Below are positions 12,004 to 23,832 of a DNA stretch of 64,000 bases, piece after piece. A program made the translations under genes and the position numbers. The notes under the pieces were generated by a model. The model saw nothing but the letters and a program-made list of their open reading frames with translations, searched no databases and was not told the DNA's origin. This DNA comes from Delphinus delphis (Eukaryota > Chordata > Mammalia > Artiodactyla > Delphinidae). Every line of letters starts with the position of its first letter. Position 1 is the stretch's first letter. The stretch spans positions 86,203,604-86,267,603 of the forward strand of contig NC_082695.1 of the NCBI RefSeq assembly GCF_949987515.2, written 5' to 3'.

Positions 12004-12394
12004 TGTCTTATGGGCTGAATTTTGTCCCCCCAAAACACATATGTTGAAGTTCTAACCCCCGGGACCTCAGAATATGACCTTAATTGGAAATAGGCTCTTC
12101 AAAGAGGTAATTAAGTTAAAATAAGGTCATTAGGGTGGGCCCTAATCCAATATAACTGGTTGCCTTATAATAAGGGGGGATTAGGACAGAGATACATACA
12201 GAGCGAAGACCACCTGAGGACCCAGGGAGAAGCCGGCTGTCTGCAAGCCAGGGAGAGAGAATCAGGAGAAACCAACCCTGCCAACACCTCAATCTCTGCC
12301 TTCTAGCCTCCAGGACTGTGAGAAAATAAATATTTTTTGTTTGAGCTCCCCAGTTGGTTGCACTTTGTTACGGCAGCCCAAACAAACTCATCCA
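12004..12394 (+). mobile_element. MaLR solo LTR, MLT1-like
   Basis: A well preserved LTR of the common mammalian type that begins 'tatgggctgaattttgtccc'. It has 'ggtcattagggtgggcccta' in U3, a TATA-like 'ccttataataagg', and an end with 'cctccaggactgtgagaaaa' and AATAAA at 12325-12330. The same family recurs antisense at 62371-62830. No clean 5-bp duplication was found. The MLT1 name is from memory and another related LTR family is possible. Confidence 0.75.
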
Positions 12395-14739
12395 CGATGA
12401 TAATCATATTAGCCATCAGAGCATGAGATTTCAAAATTAAACCACCGGTATTTAGAGTCCAAAATCAGAGGGGCTCTTTTCCACCTCTACAAGGAAATTG
12501 TCATGAAGGAGAAAATTCATGCCAGTAAAGGACCTCTGTTCATTCTCCACCCAAATCCAAATACCAACCACAGCTGCTATTCTCATCCTATAGCAGATCA
12601 CTTGCTTCAATAAAAGCAAATTTTCTACCACAAAATGGTTTTATCATAAACGGCAATTTCTCATCATAATTAATTAATCATTAGACAACATTTTGCACTG
12701 TATTGACTATTGGAATTTGTTTATTCATTTTTTATCCTTTCCTTCGCTACTTATTTACTTCCCTAGAGAAGACAGGACATTTCTTGAGTTAAAGTTCCTG
12801 ACCTTTATATGACCCTTGCCAACTATTCAAACACAAAAAGCCATTAAAAAATTATGATGGGTCAATTTAACAGAAATCCAAAATTCTCTGTCTTTTTCTC
12901 CTAGCTACTGAAGAAATATCAGAAATGACACATAGAAACTGGAAATCAATTCCCGCTTGCCAGCATATCTTAACTTGACATGGCCAAAAATATTCCTTGT
13001 AATTGTTAAATGAATTTAGATATTCTTGATACATTGTTCCTTGCGTGAAAATCACTCATCATTCTTCTTTGGCTCTCCGCCTTTTTTTTCCAAGATTAGG
13101 GAAAGTTGCACAGGACACACCAAAAAACTATCTCCTGCACACAGGGCATTGGCTAAGGACCACTTTTAACCTCACAACTCAGGGGTGCTTTTATTACAAA
13201 GGTCATGTCACACCCAAAGCACAACACTGAGATCTGCTCCTGGAATCTTAAAGTACAGGAGGGAGTTTGAATTTTCCTTAAAGGAAAATAGAGATAAATA
13301 ATTATGCCTTTTGGGGGAAAGGCCTCCTACAAAACCTCCTTAAGAAGTCTCAACATCTGCAGTCTCCCTGGCTAGCAAGCAATATTAACTAAATGTCAAG
13401 ACAACCTACAAATATTTTAAAGACCTAATAAATCATCTCCTGATTAGTTTTACCTACGAGTGTAGAATCATATTGGGCTCGGCTTAAATGTTATAAGAAA
13501 ACTAGAATAATTCAAAAGAAATCCAGCTCTATAGATTTTCCCCCATTTAAAAAGTCCACTCTGAATGATGCAGTTTTCTTTCTGCTCTGTACCTCAACGA
13601 ATGCTGAGGGAGTTCAAGTGATCTGTTGCCCTACTCTGTGTCATAAGGATTAAAATAGGGAAGGTAAATTTTTATAATTCTGTGTTCTCTTAAGCTTATC
13701 TAAAGAACATCTATTGTTTGTTAAAATAGAAAGTGGGTTTACATTTTTATGCAATTTGATTTGGACATTTTTATTTTTTGAACAAAATGGAGTTTCTGTT
13801 AAATGCTTCATGCAAACCATAAATAAACTTTGTTTCCTCTTTTGTATTCTAAAGCACCTTTGCGGGACTGTTGATATCCTAGTGGTGCATCATGATGGGG
13901 GATATTTGGACCTTAAGCCCCGTGGGACCACACCAGCCGTTTACAAGCCATTCAAGACGCCTACCGTACAGTCTCTACCAGGCCGACTACCAGGTGTTTA
14001 GAATCTCACCCCATATGTGCATATGGGCCCCATAGGATACAGATGCTCTTCCCTGTAAGAAACTGACTTCATTACATGGCAGTAGCATCATCTCCTTCAA
14101 CCATCATCTCTGTATCTGCTGGGTTTGTGTCCTCACAGGACCAGACCTGTCCCTGCTGGTCTAGCAGCCAGCCTGCCATGTTGGGATGCTGGCCATGCGC
14201 CATCTCCAGTTCCGGGGTCTCGGGACTAGGGCAGAGGCCCTGTTCACACACTAGGCACTGAGATAGGACCATGCCACTGATGTAAGGTGGCAAATGTTCT
14301 CTCGTGAACGGAGAACCCCTCCATAAGAGCAGAATCACCGAGTAAACCAAGGAAGTGCAGTATTTTTATCTGAAACCAGATGCATTTTGACAGAGAAGCC
14401 TTGAAAACAAAGCGTCAAAGCTCCACTATGGAATAAAGATGAACAGGAGTGATTTACCCAATCGGAGTTACCAAGTCCTGGGAAAGCCTCTGCTAGCTTG
14501 GGGACGGGCTGAGGAATGGGCCCCTGATCTCAACATCTAATTACTCAGGGCGTCAGGACAAACTGTTAACCCCACACTGTGTGCCTCTAAGGAAAAGGAG
14601 TTAATTTACCATGAATCATGACTGTATGGTTTCCTGCAGAAGACTCCTAATGGGTCCAACTAGCTAAATGTCCATGCTTACTCTAAAAATTAAATAATGC
14701 TACCCACTTCCTTTTCATGGCTTTTTTTTACTATCTTCT
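12395..14739. other. Unique AT-rich sequence
   Basis: About 2.3 kb of AT-rich DNA with no clearly recognised repeat and no supportable exon. The frame at 13714-14001 (95 codons) has a hydrophobic start but no recognised domain. The block at about 13270-13700 has several TAATTA, TTAAAT and AATATT cores that could belong to conserved non-coding DNA, but this was not tested. Confidence 0.5.
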
Positions 14740-14834
14740 CTCTTCACAATATACTATAAATATATATAGTTATACAATATATAAGTGGTATAAATATATA
14801 TTTAATAAATATATAATACGAATATATATATATA
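14740..14834. repeat. (TA)-rich low-complexity array
   Basis: TATA/ATAT repeats with interruptions. The Tigger-type transposon has inserted at a TA at its right edge, which fits the TA target preference of Tc1/mariner elements. Confidence 0.9.
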
Positions 14835-15334
14835 CAGTCTCCGACTTAGGATGGCTCAACTTCTGATGTTTTGACTTTACGATGGTGTGAAAGCAATACT
14901 CATTCACTAGAAACCACATTTCTAACGTTGAATTTGGATCTTTTCCTGGGCTCGTGCTCTGTGGTCAGATCCTCTCTCATGACGCTGAGCAGGGCAGCGA
15001 GTCACAGCTCCCAGGCAGCCCCGCGATCACGAGGGTGAACAACCAGCACGGGGACCGCCGTCCTGTACCCAGATCACCATTCTGTTTTTGACTTTCAGTA
15101 CAGTATTCAATAAATTACATGAGATAGTCAATGCTTCATTATAAAATAGGCTTTGTGTTAGATGATTTTGCCCGACAGTAGGCTAAGAAGTGTTCTGAGC
15201 ACATTTAAGGTAGACTGGGCTAAGCTGTGATGTTTGGAAGGTTAGGTACATTAAGTGCATGTTTGATTTATGACATTTTCAACTTATGAGGGATTTATTG
15301 GGATGTAACCCCATTGTAAGTTGAGGAAGATCTG
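14835..15334 (+). mobile_element. Tigger-type (TcMar) non-autonomous DNA transposon
   Basis: Terminal inverted repeats are visible: 'cagtctccgacttaggatgg' at the left pairs with diverged 'cattgtaagttgaggaagatctg' at the right. A TA duplication flanks it (14833-14834 and 15335-15336). Internal blocks such as 'gatcacgagggtgaacaacc' and 'ataaaataggctttgtgtta' match the MER44-like family as I remember it. It has no transposase frame. Confidence 0.8.
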
Positions 15335-15336
15335 TA

Positions 15337-15446
15337 TGTTTAAATATTATATATATGACATTTACTCATAAATATTTATGTATGTGTGAGTGCATATATA
15401 TATTTATTTATTTATATAGATATTTATATTTATATATATTTACTCA
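15337..15446. repeat. (TA/TATT)-rich low-complexity array
   Basis: Imperfect TATA, TATT and ATTTAT repeats directly continue the AT-rich DNA on the other side of the Tigger insertion. A single TA-rich array was probably split by the transposon. Confidence 0.85.
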
Positions 15447-15475
15447 TGGTCCAAGAGGAATTGTAAACCCTTTTC

Positions 15476-15546
15476 ATGTCCAGGTGTGCTGGTGTCCATA
15501 TGTGCTGGGTTTCCAGGTGTGCTGGTGTCCAGGTGTGCTGGGGATG
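15476..15546. repeat. Short minisatellite, 'ccaggtgtgctggtgt' unit
   Basis: Three to four imperfect copies of a roughly 16-bp unit, 'ccaggtgtgctggtgt', with one more degenerate copy in the middle. It explains the repetitive cysteine/glycine/valine-rich frame here, which is not a gene. Confidence 0.75.
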
Positions 15547-17857
15547 GACGTCAGTGAGCTCCATATTCAACAGCTTCACAGCCAAACACAAGCTCCAGGG
15601 CAGGACAATTCCAGCTACGCCCTCGCCAGGCCCTCCCCTGGCTCACCTGTGCACAGGTGAGAGTCTGCACACAGCGCTCACCTGCACGCACACGTATACT
15701 ATACGTCACATTAGCTCTCTGCTGACGGGTCCCTGAGGAGTTTTTCAAGGCACAGTCCTTACCTCCATCCCTTACCCATACGTCTGACTGCACCTGGGCT
15801 GCCCCTATTACCTCTATTTCTGTAATTCTGCCTCTAAAAAAGGTACAACTCCCTAAAACACAGCATGTTCATTGGAAGAAGAGCTCCTATCTTTCCAATG
15901 TACATTTGCACCAGCTGAATCAATGGGGTTCATAGTGAGACCAGAGGGAGGAGGCTGTGTCTGGAGCGCCATCAAAGGGGAAACCACTGCGGATTCGGCT
16001 TCTTTCACGACGGGGGAGCGGCTGGGGGTGCACGGGGATGGGAGTTGCATTTTCTCTTTCTTTTCTTAGATTTATACGGTGCTTCCACTTCAAAGAGCTC
16101 CCCTCAAGGGCCCACATACTAAACATCTTTTAAAACAGAACAGACACGACTGAACAGAGGTGTAACCCTGAGAAGAGGAAAGAAAACGATCGAAATCTGT
16201 CCAGCTAGTTGGCCTCGGTCTGTGTGTCTGCTTCAAAGGAAGCGTCAGCAGTTGCAGGAGGGGAATCTCGGAGGGTATTTATTTGATTTCCTTTATCCCG
16301 TTTCCGTGGGGAGCGGAAAGGGAGGTCATTTCTGCGGTTGGGGGAGGATGGCAGCTTGGACCTCAGGAGCCAACGGACATCACAGAGCAGGTTGTAATGC
16401 CAGCTCACCCCATAGCGCTACGGAGCTGAGCGACCGTCCCAGGGGCCTCCCTCGCTCCTCTCTGCCTGTGACTTTGGTGACAAGTACAAATAGCAATTCA
16501 TTCAGCAAAGCCTGGTCAAGGGCCGAATAGGGCCCAGGAACAGGAAGAAGGAGCACACAGATGGAAAAGCACAGATGTGGAAGACGCAGACCCCGCTTCA
16601 AGGCGCTGCCCACCACCAAGCGGCTGAACGCACAGGACGATGAAGCAGTTCAGAGCCCTCACCCCACCTGTTTCCGTGAAATGCAGACAAAGCACCTCAG
16701 AGCAAACTCCCATTGGAAACAATGAGCTATCAGAACGTGAGAAGCCATCACAGCAAATCTTGAGTCCTAATAAACATACCTTCATCCATTTAACGAACAT
16801 TCATTAGCCGTCACCTTCTATGTAGACTGGAGATAAAAGGACGCCCTTCCCTAAAAAAAAAAAGAAACAGAAAAACACAACTGCCAACAAGCACAAACAC
16901 CCAAAGACCAGCAACAACAAACCATCCCCGCCTGGGTCACAGGGAGGTAGAGCCCACAGAGACCGACGGGGCGCCGATTGCTGCACAGGCCGCTGCGGGA
17001 CAACACGTAAAGGCAGCCCATCCTTCCCACGGGTGACCTACAGGCAAAGGCAGGAGGTAGGCAGGGGCCCTCCATCAGAGAGTCAGACACGGGGATGCCT
17101 ATAAAACAAGGGATGTGTAGGAGGGCCAAGAGCTCGGGCCATCGTGCGAGCTGCTGCCCTAGACGCAACTCGTGTCTCCGCTGGGCCCAAAGTCCCAGGA
17201 GAGAACTCCAGGCCAAGTTCCCAGGGGTCGAGCAGTCGGAGGACATACAGGGGGAGCCCCTCGGGACTGAGGAACTGGGGGCCTGGCTGCTGCCGCAGGA
17301 GTGCGATGGGCCAGCAGGTCACACTGGCTACTGCCGCCCTTCCACTCTCCAAATAGTGGGGACCGCAAGTGCCTCCTGTTGTCCCCACTCATCTGGAACC
17401 ACGCACCAAAGGGAACGCTGGGAACGTCAGTCTCGCTCAGCTGAGGTGACCCAGCACAGAGCCACCGCACCTCGCAAGAGGGCGCCCAGGACACATGGGC
17501 CGGATCCGGCCTCTTGCAGCAGGGCTGCCTGTGCACAGGTGAAGGGATGCCCCTACCCCGTTCACACACAGACCCCAGGCCCAGCACTGCCTCAAGCAGG
17601 GAGCACGGGCAGGAGACAACATCCTGGGTAGCCCAGACAAAGAACAAAGTTGTTAAGACCTTGTCCAGTAAGTGTTTCTAAGTTGTGCACACATGCATTA
17701 CATGGAAAGGACTTGTAAATGTTTATGTAATCTGGTTTCGTTTACTTCTGCAAAGTTTTATCTACCCAAGTGCCCTAAAACCAATGGCAAAACCAATGGC
17801 ATAAACACTCCTAGATATCCACTGAGCTATTTATATGAATGGAAATAATCTACATTG
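15547..17857. other. Unique non-coding sequence
   Basis: No recognised repeat. Long but unsupported frames occur at 17095-17631 plus (178 codons) and 17159-17647 minus (162 codons). They overlap each other on opposite strands in GC-rich DNA and have no domain or codon signature. A pair of 'aaaaccaatggc' copies lies near 17780-17800. Confidence 0.55.
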
Positions 17858-17874
17858 AAAAATAACCATTTCTG

Positions 17875-18229
17875 GGCTTCCCTGGTGGCACAGTGGTTGA
17901 GAATCCACCTGTCAATGCCAGGGACATGGGTTCAAGCCCTGGTCCGGGAAGATCCCACATGCCACGGAGCAGCTAAGCCCATGTGCCACAACTACTGAGC
18001 CTGCGCTCTAGAGCCCGCGAGCCACAACTACTGAGCCCGCGTGCCACAATTACTGAAGCCCGAGCGCCTAGAGCCCGTGCTCTGCAACAAGAGAAGCCAC
18101 CACAATGAGAAGTCCGTGCACCGCAACAGACTAGCCCCTGCTCACCGCAACTAGAGAAAGCCTGCGCGCAGCAACGAAGACCCAACGCAGCCAAAAATAA
18201 TAAATAAACAAAATGAATAAATTTATTTT
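17875..18229 (+). mobile_element. CHR-type SINE, long form, with target duplication
   Basis: A complete long CHR-type copy: 'gggcttccctggtggcacag' head, Pol III boxes, repeated 'gccacaactactgagcc' units and an AATAAATAAA-type tail. A 17-bp duplication flanks it, 'aaaaataaccatttctg' at 17858-17874 and the same with one substitution at 18230-18246, so both ends are defined. Confidence 0.95.
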
Positions 18230-18317
18230 AAAAATGACCATTTCTGTTTTCAAAAAATAAAACTGGATAGTTTTCAAATAAAGGGCATTAAAATGATAAG
18301 CTTCTTAAAGCCAGGAC

Positions 18318-18459
18318 CCTGGGATTCTCAACCTCCGCTGCACATTAGAATCGTCTGAGAAGACTAACAAAAACAGAGCATCTGAGTCAGGGAGCGGCCT
18401 CTGCATTTTTTAAAGTCCTCCAGGTGATTCCAGCGTGCAGCCACATTTGAGAACTAGCG
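18318..18459 (+). mobile_element. MER5-like hAT-Charlie MITE
   Basis: Terminal inverted repeats 'gggattctcaacctccgctg' and 'cacatttgagaacta' match the 'cagtggttctcaacc...ggttgagaaccactg' ends. The centre has 'ttttttaaagtcctccaggtgattcc'. It looks like MER5B, slightly shortened from its usual roughly 178 bp. It is non-autonomous and ancient. Confidence 0.75.
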
Positions 18460-19224
18460 TCTGCAGGTCTCTCATTTTGCTTGAATGGGACGGAGGCCTC
18501 AAAACATCTTGGATAAACTGATGATGGCAACTCCAGACTCACTTTCTTCAACAGTTTTGTTGTCCTGTCCCAGCTGTGAGCCCACAGTTACTGGCACGTG
18601 GATCCGCCCATTGAAGATACAAACCACACAGATTTCACTGACAAAGGATGATAAGAAAAAGGCAAATTGGATTAAGCCACATTTAAAGGCACACGCACTC
18701 AGTGTGGCAAAACAATCAGAAGTGTGTGGCCTGTTCCCTCTTCTCTGTGCCCTATAACCTTGTTACTTAAAAACACGGCTTCCTGAAAAGGTTACCAAGG
18801 CCCGTAATGGACATAATGGATGTCTAGGAAAACTCATACGAGAGGAACACAGCTGCTGTTTCCATCATCTTTCCCTGCAAACCCCTCACTTTTAAAACCA
18901 GCCAAGTGAGGAGGCCAACTTCACTCTGAGTCAAGGACACGAGCTGTGAATGTCAAGCCTTAGCTGCTTCAGTAACTTCACTCAGCCAACAAGCAACACA
19001 TAAAACTAATAAAGCAATGAATAAACACTACTTATTAGCTTTGATGAACAGACAGAGGTGGAGAAATTAGGGTCTAATAAGACGACTGTGCGGCCCTTCC
19101 CCTCCACGTTTCCGGCTGCGGAGAACCACACCTGGTTTAGAACCTGGTTTACAGCATCCATCAGCCGGAGCTCATGTGGCCATGGACCTCCACCACCGTT
19201 CCCACAGCCTGGGTTCCCTTCAGA
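18460..19224. other. Unique non-coding sequence
   Basis: No repeat family or exon recognised. A 90-codon plus-strand frame at 18485-18757 has no domain. Confidence 0.5.
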
Positions 19225-19405
19225 CGCGCAGGCACAGCACCACTATTTACTAGCTCTGTGGTCTTCCACCGGGCATTTCACCCAGGGTTCAATTTTCTAT
19301 CTGTAAAATGGGATTAATGCTCGTAGCTTCATCACAGGATTGCGAGGATTAAATGAGGACGATCCATGTCAAATGCTGACACTCGGCATTAAAACGGCAG
19401 CTGAA
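19225..19405 (+). repeat. MIR SINE fragment
   Basis: The MIR core 'atctgtaaaatgggattaat' and the following 'aggattgcgaggattaaatg' are clear. The tRNA-like head is missing or too diverged to see. Confidence 0.85.
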
Positions 19406-21124
19406 AGGTCCCCCTTACCCTGTTGTCCATGCGTTTTATATCCCACCAACATATTCCTTGAGGGTGCATACCCTTTCACACCTTTTTCCCCTTTTTGGCA
19501 TCCTCCCTGCCTCTACCAAGGAGGCACTCAATAAATCTTCATTGCATTGAATTGGCGCTGAATTTTTAAAGAAGTCTGGAGATTATTGTTTTAAATAATG
19601 TATCATCTTTTCCCAAGAGACTCAAACATTCTCCTTTCAAATAGCTTCGTCAGGTGCCCTAATAGTTTTGTACGCTTTAATGTAAAAAATGTATTAACGA
19701 TAGAGTACGAAAAGGATTCTTCCACATCATCTCTGTGGCTTAATATTCAGTTGAAACATTTTGGTATAATAAATAGTGAGAATAATAAAGAAAGCCTGAA
19801 GGATTGCGGGTGCTCTTCTCTAAAGATGTTGCAACTGTTGCGTTCTCAACGCCCATTTCTGGAAGAAAATAGAAAAGTTCCTGAAATCAGGATGTTAAGA
19901 AAAAGTCAATCGGGAAGAGTCAAGAGAAAGGAGAAAGAGGTTTCTACTACTTACGGAAACAAACAATGCCTAAAAAATAAATTAAAGCTGGTTGTCAACA
20001 GTCCCTTCTCCCCAGGGATGGATATGTGTGTGATAAAGATCTCCAGAAGCGTCCACCCGTATGGTTTGGTAAGGGTGCTCTGAATAGGTTACTTTAAATT
20101 CTACCAGGAAGAGACTGAAGTGATTTAAAGTTTACATTCTTGTTGTAAATGGGCATTTCATTTTTTGTGTAAGGTCATATGATTTCCCTAGATTTACAGC
20201 TGCAACAAAAGACAACAGTTCAAATTTATTAGATTTCTGGGGTGAAGTTTAAAATGTTAGGAATGTTAAAAATGCTCAAGTGTCAGGCTCACGCCTTTGA
20301 ATACAGTCCTTGCTCTTACAGCGTGAGCTGCCATCACGCAAGTTGGGTATAACTGACCTGATAATGAGAGAACACAATCTGCATTATTGCAGACCTTTAC
20401 TGATTATGAAAGACCCCTGTCTAGAGCCCTGCAGAGGATAAAGAGGCTGCAGTCCCACACGGAGCTCTCCTGGAGTGGCTGGTGCCTCGTTAAAAAGTGA
20501 AGAGAAGACGTGAAAAACACTGGGTTAATGAGAGTGAGGAAAAGCCTTAGATCCTGAGTTAGGAGTTAGAATGAGAGTTAGGGAAAGAGCTGGAAAGGCA
20601 TTTGTTACGAAGAATTAGGAAAAAATAAGCGTGCTCGTGTCATGGGATGATTTTACTTGGAATCTATTCTAAATATTCAGTGATATTTATATCTCGCAGC
20701 TTTACACGATGGAAAAAAAGTATTTTTAATTGAAATTCCTACAGAATAAACCATTTTGTTGTCTGGGGCTTGAAATGCCAACTCCTTTTCCAATAGAAAT
20801 AAACGTCGTTATGTAGGGATTTGTGTAGGGTTTTCTAAGGAAGGCAACTAATCAACTACAGAAGTAAAAATTTAAATATAGCAGATCTGCTCACTTATTG
20901 AAGTGAACAGCTGTCCTCATCGTAGTCAATGAAGCAAACATTTCCCACAAAAATCTATGTTCTTTCAGGGCGCTTGGCCACGGCGTCTATCTCCTCTCCC
21001 TGGCCTTGTGTCAATCAGAAGTTTTAATCTGCAGAGTTGCATGCCGCCCCTAAAATAACCAGCCACTTTGTCTAATAATAAGCAACCCAAAGGCAGAATG
21101 CATACGAGTTTAAATATCCAGATA
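19406..21124. other. Unique AT-rich sequence
   Basis: The longest frame is 161 codons (19598-20083 plus), lysine/serine-rich, starting in AT-rich DNA. It resembles no family I know and lacks visible splice or start context, so it is not called as a gene. Stretches around 20290-20420 and 20640-20850 look like unmutated, repeat-free AT-rich DNA and could be conserved non-coding sequence. Confidence 0.45.
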
Positions 21125-21600
21125 AGTGAGACCCTGACATGGAGCTCAGACTTGTGGTTGCCAAGGGGGCGGGGATTCGGGGGGGATGGAGTGGGAGCTT
21201 GGGGATAGCAGATGTAAGCTATTGTATATGGAATGGGTAAAAAACAAGGTCCTACTGTACAGCACAGGGAACTATATTCAGTAATCTATGATAAACCATA
21301 ATGGAAAAGAATATTAAAAAAAAGAAAAGTACGGCCGACTTAAAAATGGCTTCGAAATTTAAAAGGCTAGATCTCATGCTATGTGTTCTTACCATAATAA
21401 AATTTTAAAAATTTAAAGTATAATGTTGGTATTTAGCATACATTAAGTGCTTAATAAATATTACTTCCTTGTCACACACAAAAAATGTATATACATGTGT
21501 AACTGAATCACTTTGCTGTACAGCAGAAACTCACACGACACTGTAAATCAACTATGCTTCAATTTTTTTTAATTTAAATAAATAAATAAAAAGATAAATG
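21125..21600 (+). repeat. L1 3' UTR fragment, cetartiodactyl-type
   Basis: The sequence contains 'cttgtggttgccaagggggc', 'aggtcctactgtacagcaca', 'gggaactatattcagtaatc' and, after a less clear middle part, 'atgtgtaactgaatcacttt'. It ends in an A-rich tail with AATAAATAAATAAA. It is the 5'-truncated tail of a fairly recent L1, in the same class as the antisense copy near 42 kb. Confidence 0.85.
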
Positions 21601-22296
21601 AGACCAAGGCACAAATATCCATTGGTGCACTTGAGAGGGTCTCACTTTCAAGGGCATCTCTAGAAACTGGTCCCAAGTATCCACTCTGCATGTCAGAAAA
21701 GAATGAATAATTGCAGGAAGGGCCCTGGCAGAAGATAAGATACATTTTCCAAAGGCGAGAAACTGCTACTAGCTCTCTTGCTTTTCAGCCCCTGGAGATG
21801 GTGTGATCTGTTCTCTGACTTGTCAGTTTTGGAAATCACACCCACCTTTCTCCTACCACCAATGGCTCCTGCAGGCAGTGTGTCCCAGCAGCTCCCCACT
21901 CCCCACAAACTCCAGCACCCTTTCCAAGACTTCAGGCCATCCTCCACTCTGGAAGGCTTGCCACAGCAAAGTCCCCACAGCACTGTCTGGTAACATGAGC
22001 AGCTGAAAAGCACATCCTCCTGTTTTATTTCCAGGTAAGGAATGAATTCTAGAGAAATTTTAACCGAAAAAAAAAGCAAAATGTGTCTTTAGTCGGCCGA
22101 TGACCATAAATTAATACCAAACATCATATTTGATAACCTTCAATGGAAATGACACAACACCACCATTTTGGCAAACAGGAGAAGTAAGTGCAATCCAGAG
22201 AAGTTACAAATGCTCAATAACTTCTCCCTGTTGCCTGAAATTGGCTACTTTCTGTAACTGTAAGAGGTCTGTGTAAACTATTCGAAACACAATAAT
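21601..22296. other. Unique non-coding sequence
   Basis: No recognised repeat or exon. Opposite-strand frames of 67-128 codons overlap at 21693-22079 without domain signatures. Confidence 0.5.
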
Positions 22297-22298
22297 TA

Positions 22299-22370
22299 TT
22301 GGGTCGGTCAAAAAGTTTATTCAGGTTCGTATGTATGGAAAAACCCGATTGAACTTTTTGGCCAACCCAA
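22299..22370. mobile_element. 72-bp mariner palindrome (MITE)
   Basis: Two mariner terminal inverted repeats lie almost back to back: 'ttgggtcggtcaaaaagttt' on the left and 'gaactttttggccaacccaa' on the right, with TA duplications at 22297-22298 and 22371-22372. The whole element folds into one long hairpin. Related palindromes are abundant in cetartiodactyl genomes, and from memory they are the source of cattle miR-2284/2285-type hairpins. Whether this copy is transcribed is unknown. Confidence 0.9.
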
Positions 22371-22469
22371 TATTTTGGAATTCACTGTGTATTTACCCAG
22401 ATTTCGTTTGAGGAAACCCATTGGCCACCACTTCCAAGTCCCTGTAGTATATAACAAACTAAAATGAAT

Positions 22470-22758
22470 GATTAAGAGCCCAGGCTCTAAATCACACAGA
22501 GCCAAGCCTGTTCTATCATGTGCTTTTCCGTCAATAACGATTTACCAAATTATCGACTGATGATGGAACAGGCCACCCATCCCAGCTCTGCCACTTATTC
22601 GCTCTTTGATTTGGGGAAAGCCATTTCACTTCTTTTGAACCTCACTTTTCTCGACTGTAAAACAGAAAATAATATCATCTCCCCCGGCTGTGGTAAGCCT
22701 GCAGTGAGATCATGAGTGTAAGCGTTTGGTATAGAGCAGGGCTCAGTAAACGCACCCG
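22470..22758 (+). repeat. MIR SINE
   Basis: The head 'aagagcccaggctctaaatc', the core 'ctctgccacttattcgctct' and 'aacctcacttttctcgactg', and the tail equivalent 'gggctcagtaaacgcacc' are visible. The first 90 bases are loosely matched and may include an insertion. Confidence 0.8.
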
Positions 22759-23595
22759 TTGTCTGAGCTGCTCCCAGTGAGGATTCTGTAAGGAACAGAT
22801 TCTGCTCCCACACTGGCCGGAGTGCGACTTCCTAGGCAATGTTGTAAGTACTTCACAGCCACTCTCCTTTATGAGCCCTACATTCTAGTGGCTTTAAATA
22901 AATCAATCATACATCTGGTCATCTGTCAACTGAGTTGACAGATAGCCTTTACATTCAAGCCAAAGAACTAAGGGCATAGTTTTATGAAACTACTCCTCTG
23001 AAGTCTTGGGGTCAGTATTAGAAACCTTGCAAATCTATGTCTCAGCCAAACAGACAAACAAAGGGGTGTCCGTAGTAGCTCAAGTCATTAGTTCTGTAGA
23101 GGAACCAGTGCAGATAAGGGGGCGGCGGCAGACGGACAATGGGAAATCCAGGCACAGAGAACATACTTTCATCCCACACATCAACTTATCAGATTACTGA
23201 GGGGAAAAGAAGCAAAAAAAAAAAAAAAATGGGGGAAAATAATTTAATATTTTCCCTCTTATCCTGTCATGCATGTAGAAAGAGGCCATGTGAGCTCAAT
23301 CAACGGGGTAAAGTGATTCTGAAGTTGCTGACATAAAACTGGACATTTTTGAAAGCCAAGGACTGCTTTTCCTTCAGTCTGTGTTAATCCGTGCAGTTAC
23401 ACTCAGGATCATAAACTCACTGGTGAGTAGAGTAGCTCGAATGTAATAAAGGATTTCATAGTCCGGTACATGTAAAGCTGGGAAGGGCCATACCTGCCGC
23501 CAGCCCATTACATTCCCATCCATTCTCACCTCAACTATTCTATGGGACTTGCTTCACAATAGAGTAACAATTGTTACCATTGCTAATAAATGTAT
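22759..23595. other. Unique non-coding sequence
   Basis: No clear repeat family. An A-rich run at 23214-23230 is followed by unique sequence; it could be the tail of an unrecognised retroposed element, but no body is visible. Confidence 0.45.
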
Positions 23596-23832
23596 TATTG
23601 TTAGTGTTTATCGAACACTACAGGATGCCAGGAACTGTTCTACGTACTTTTCATGGATGAATTCATGTATTCATCCCCAAATCTTATAAGATAGCTGCTC
23701 TTATCCCCATTTTACAGATGCGTAAACTGAAGCAAAAGGGTTTCATGTACCCAGGGATGCAGGTTCTGCCTGGCAGCGCTGGGGCTTGGACCAGGACGTC
23801 AGTCTCTAGAGCCTGTGCTGTAGTCACCACGT
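23596..23832 (-). repeat. MIR SINE, antisense
   Basis: The antisense MIR landmarks are in order: 'tatcgaacactacaggatgcc', 'tatccccattttacagatgc' (here with 'gtaaactga') and 'cagtctctagagcctgtgct'. Confidence 0.88.

Noticed and set aside
17095..17647. 178-codon plus and 162-codon minus frames
   Set aside because: They overlap on opposite strands in GC-rich DNA, where stops are rare, and neither has a recognisable domain.
19598..20083. 161-codon plus-strand frame
   Set aside because: Lysine/serine-rich AT-driven sequence with no similarity I know. It was kept only as a comment in the surrounding stretch.
23214..23230. Poly-A tail of a processed pseudogene
   Set aside because: The upstream sequence shows no coding similarity and no target duplication could be found.
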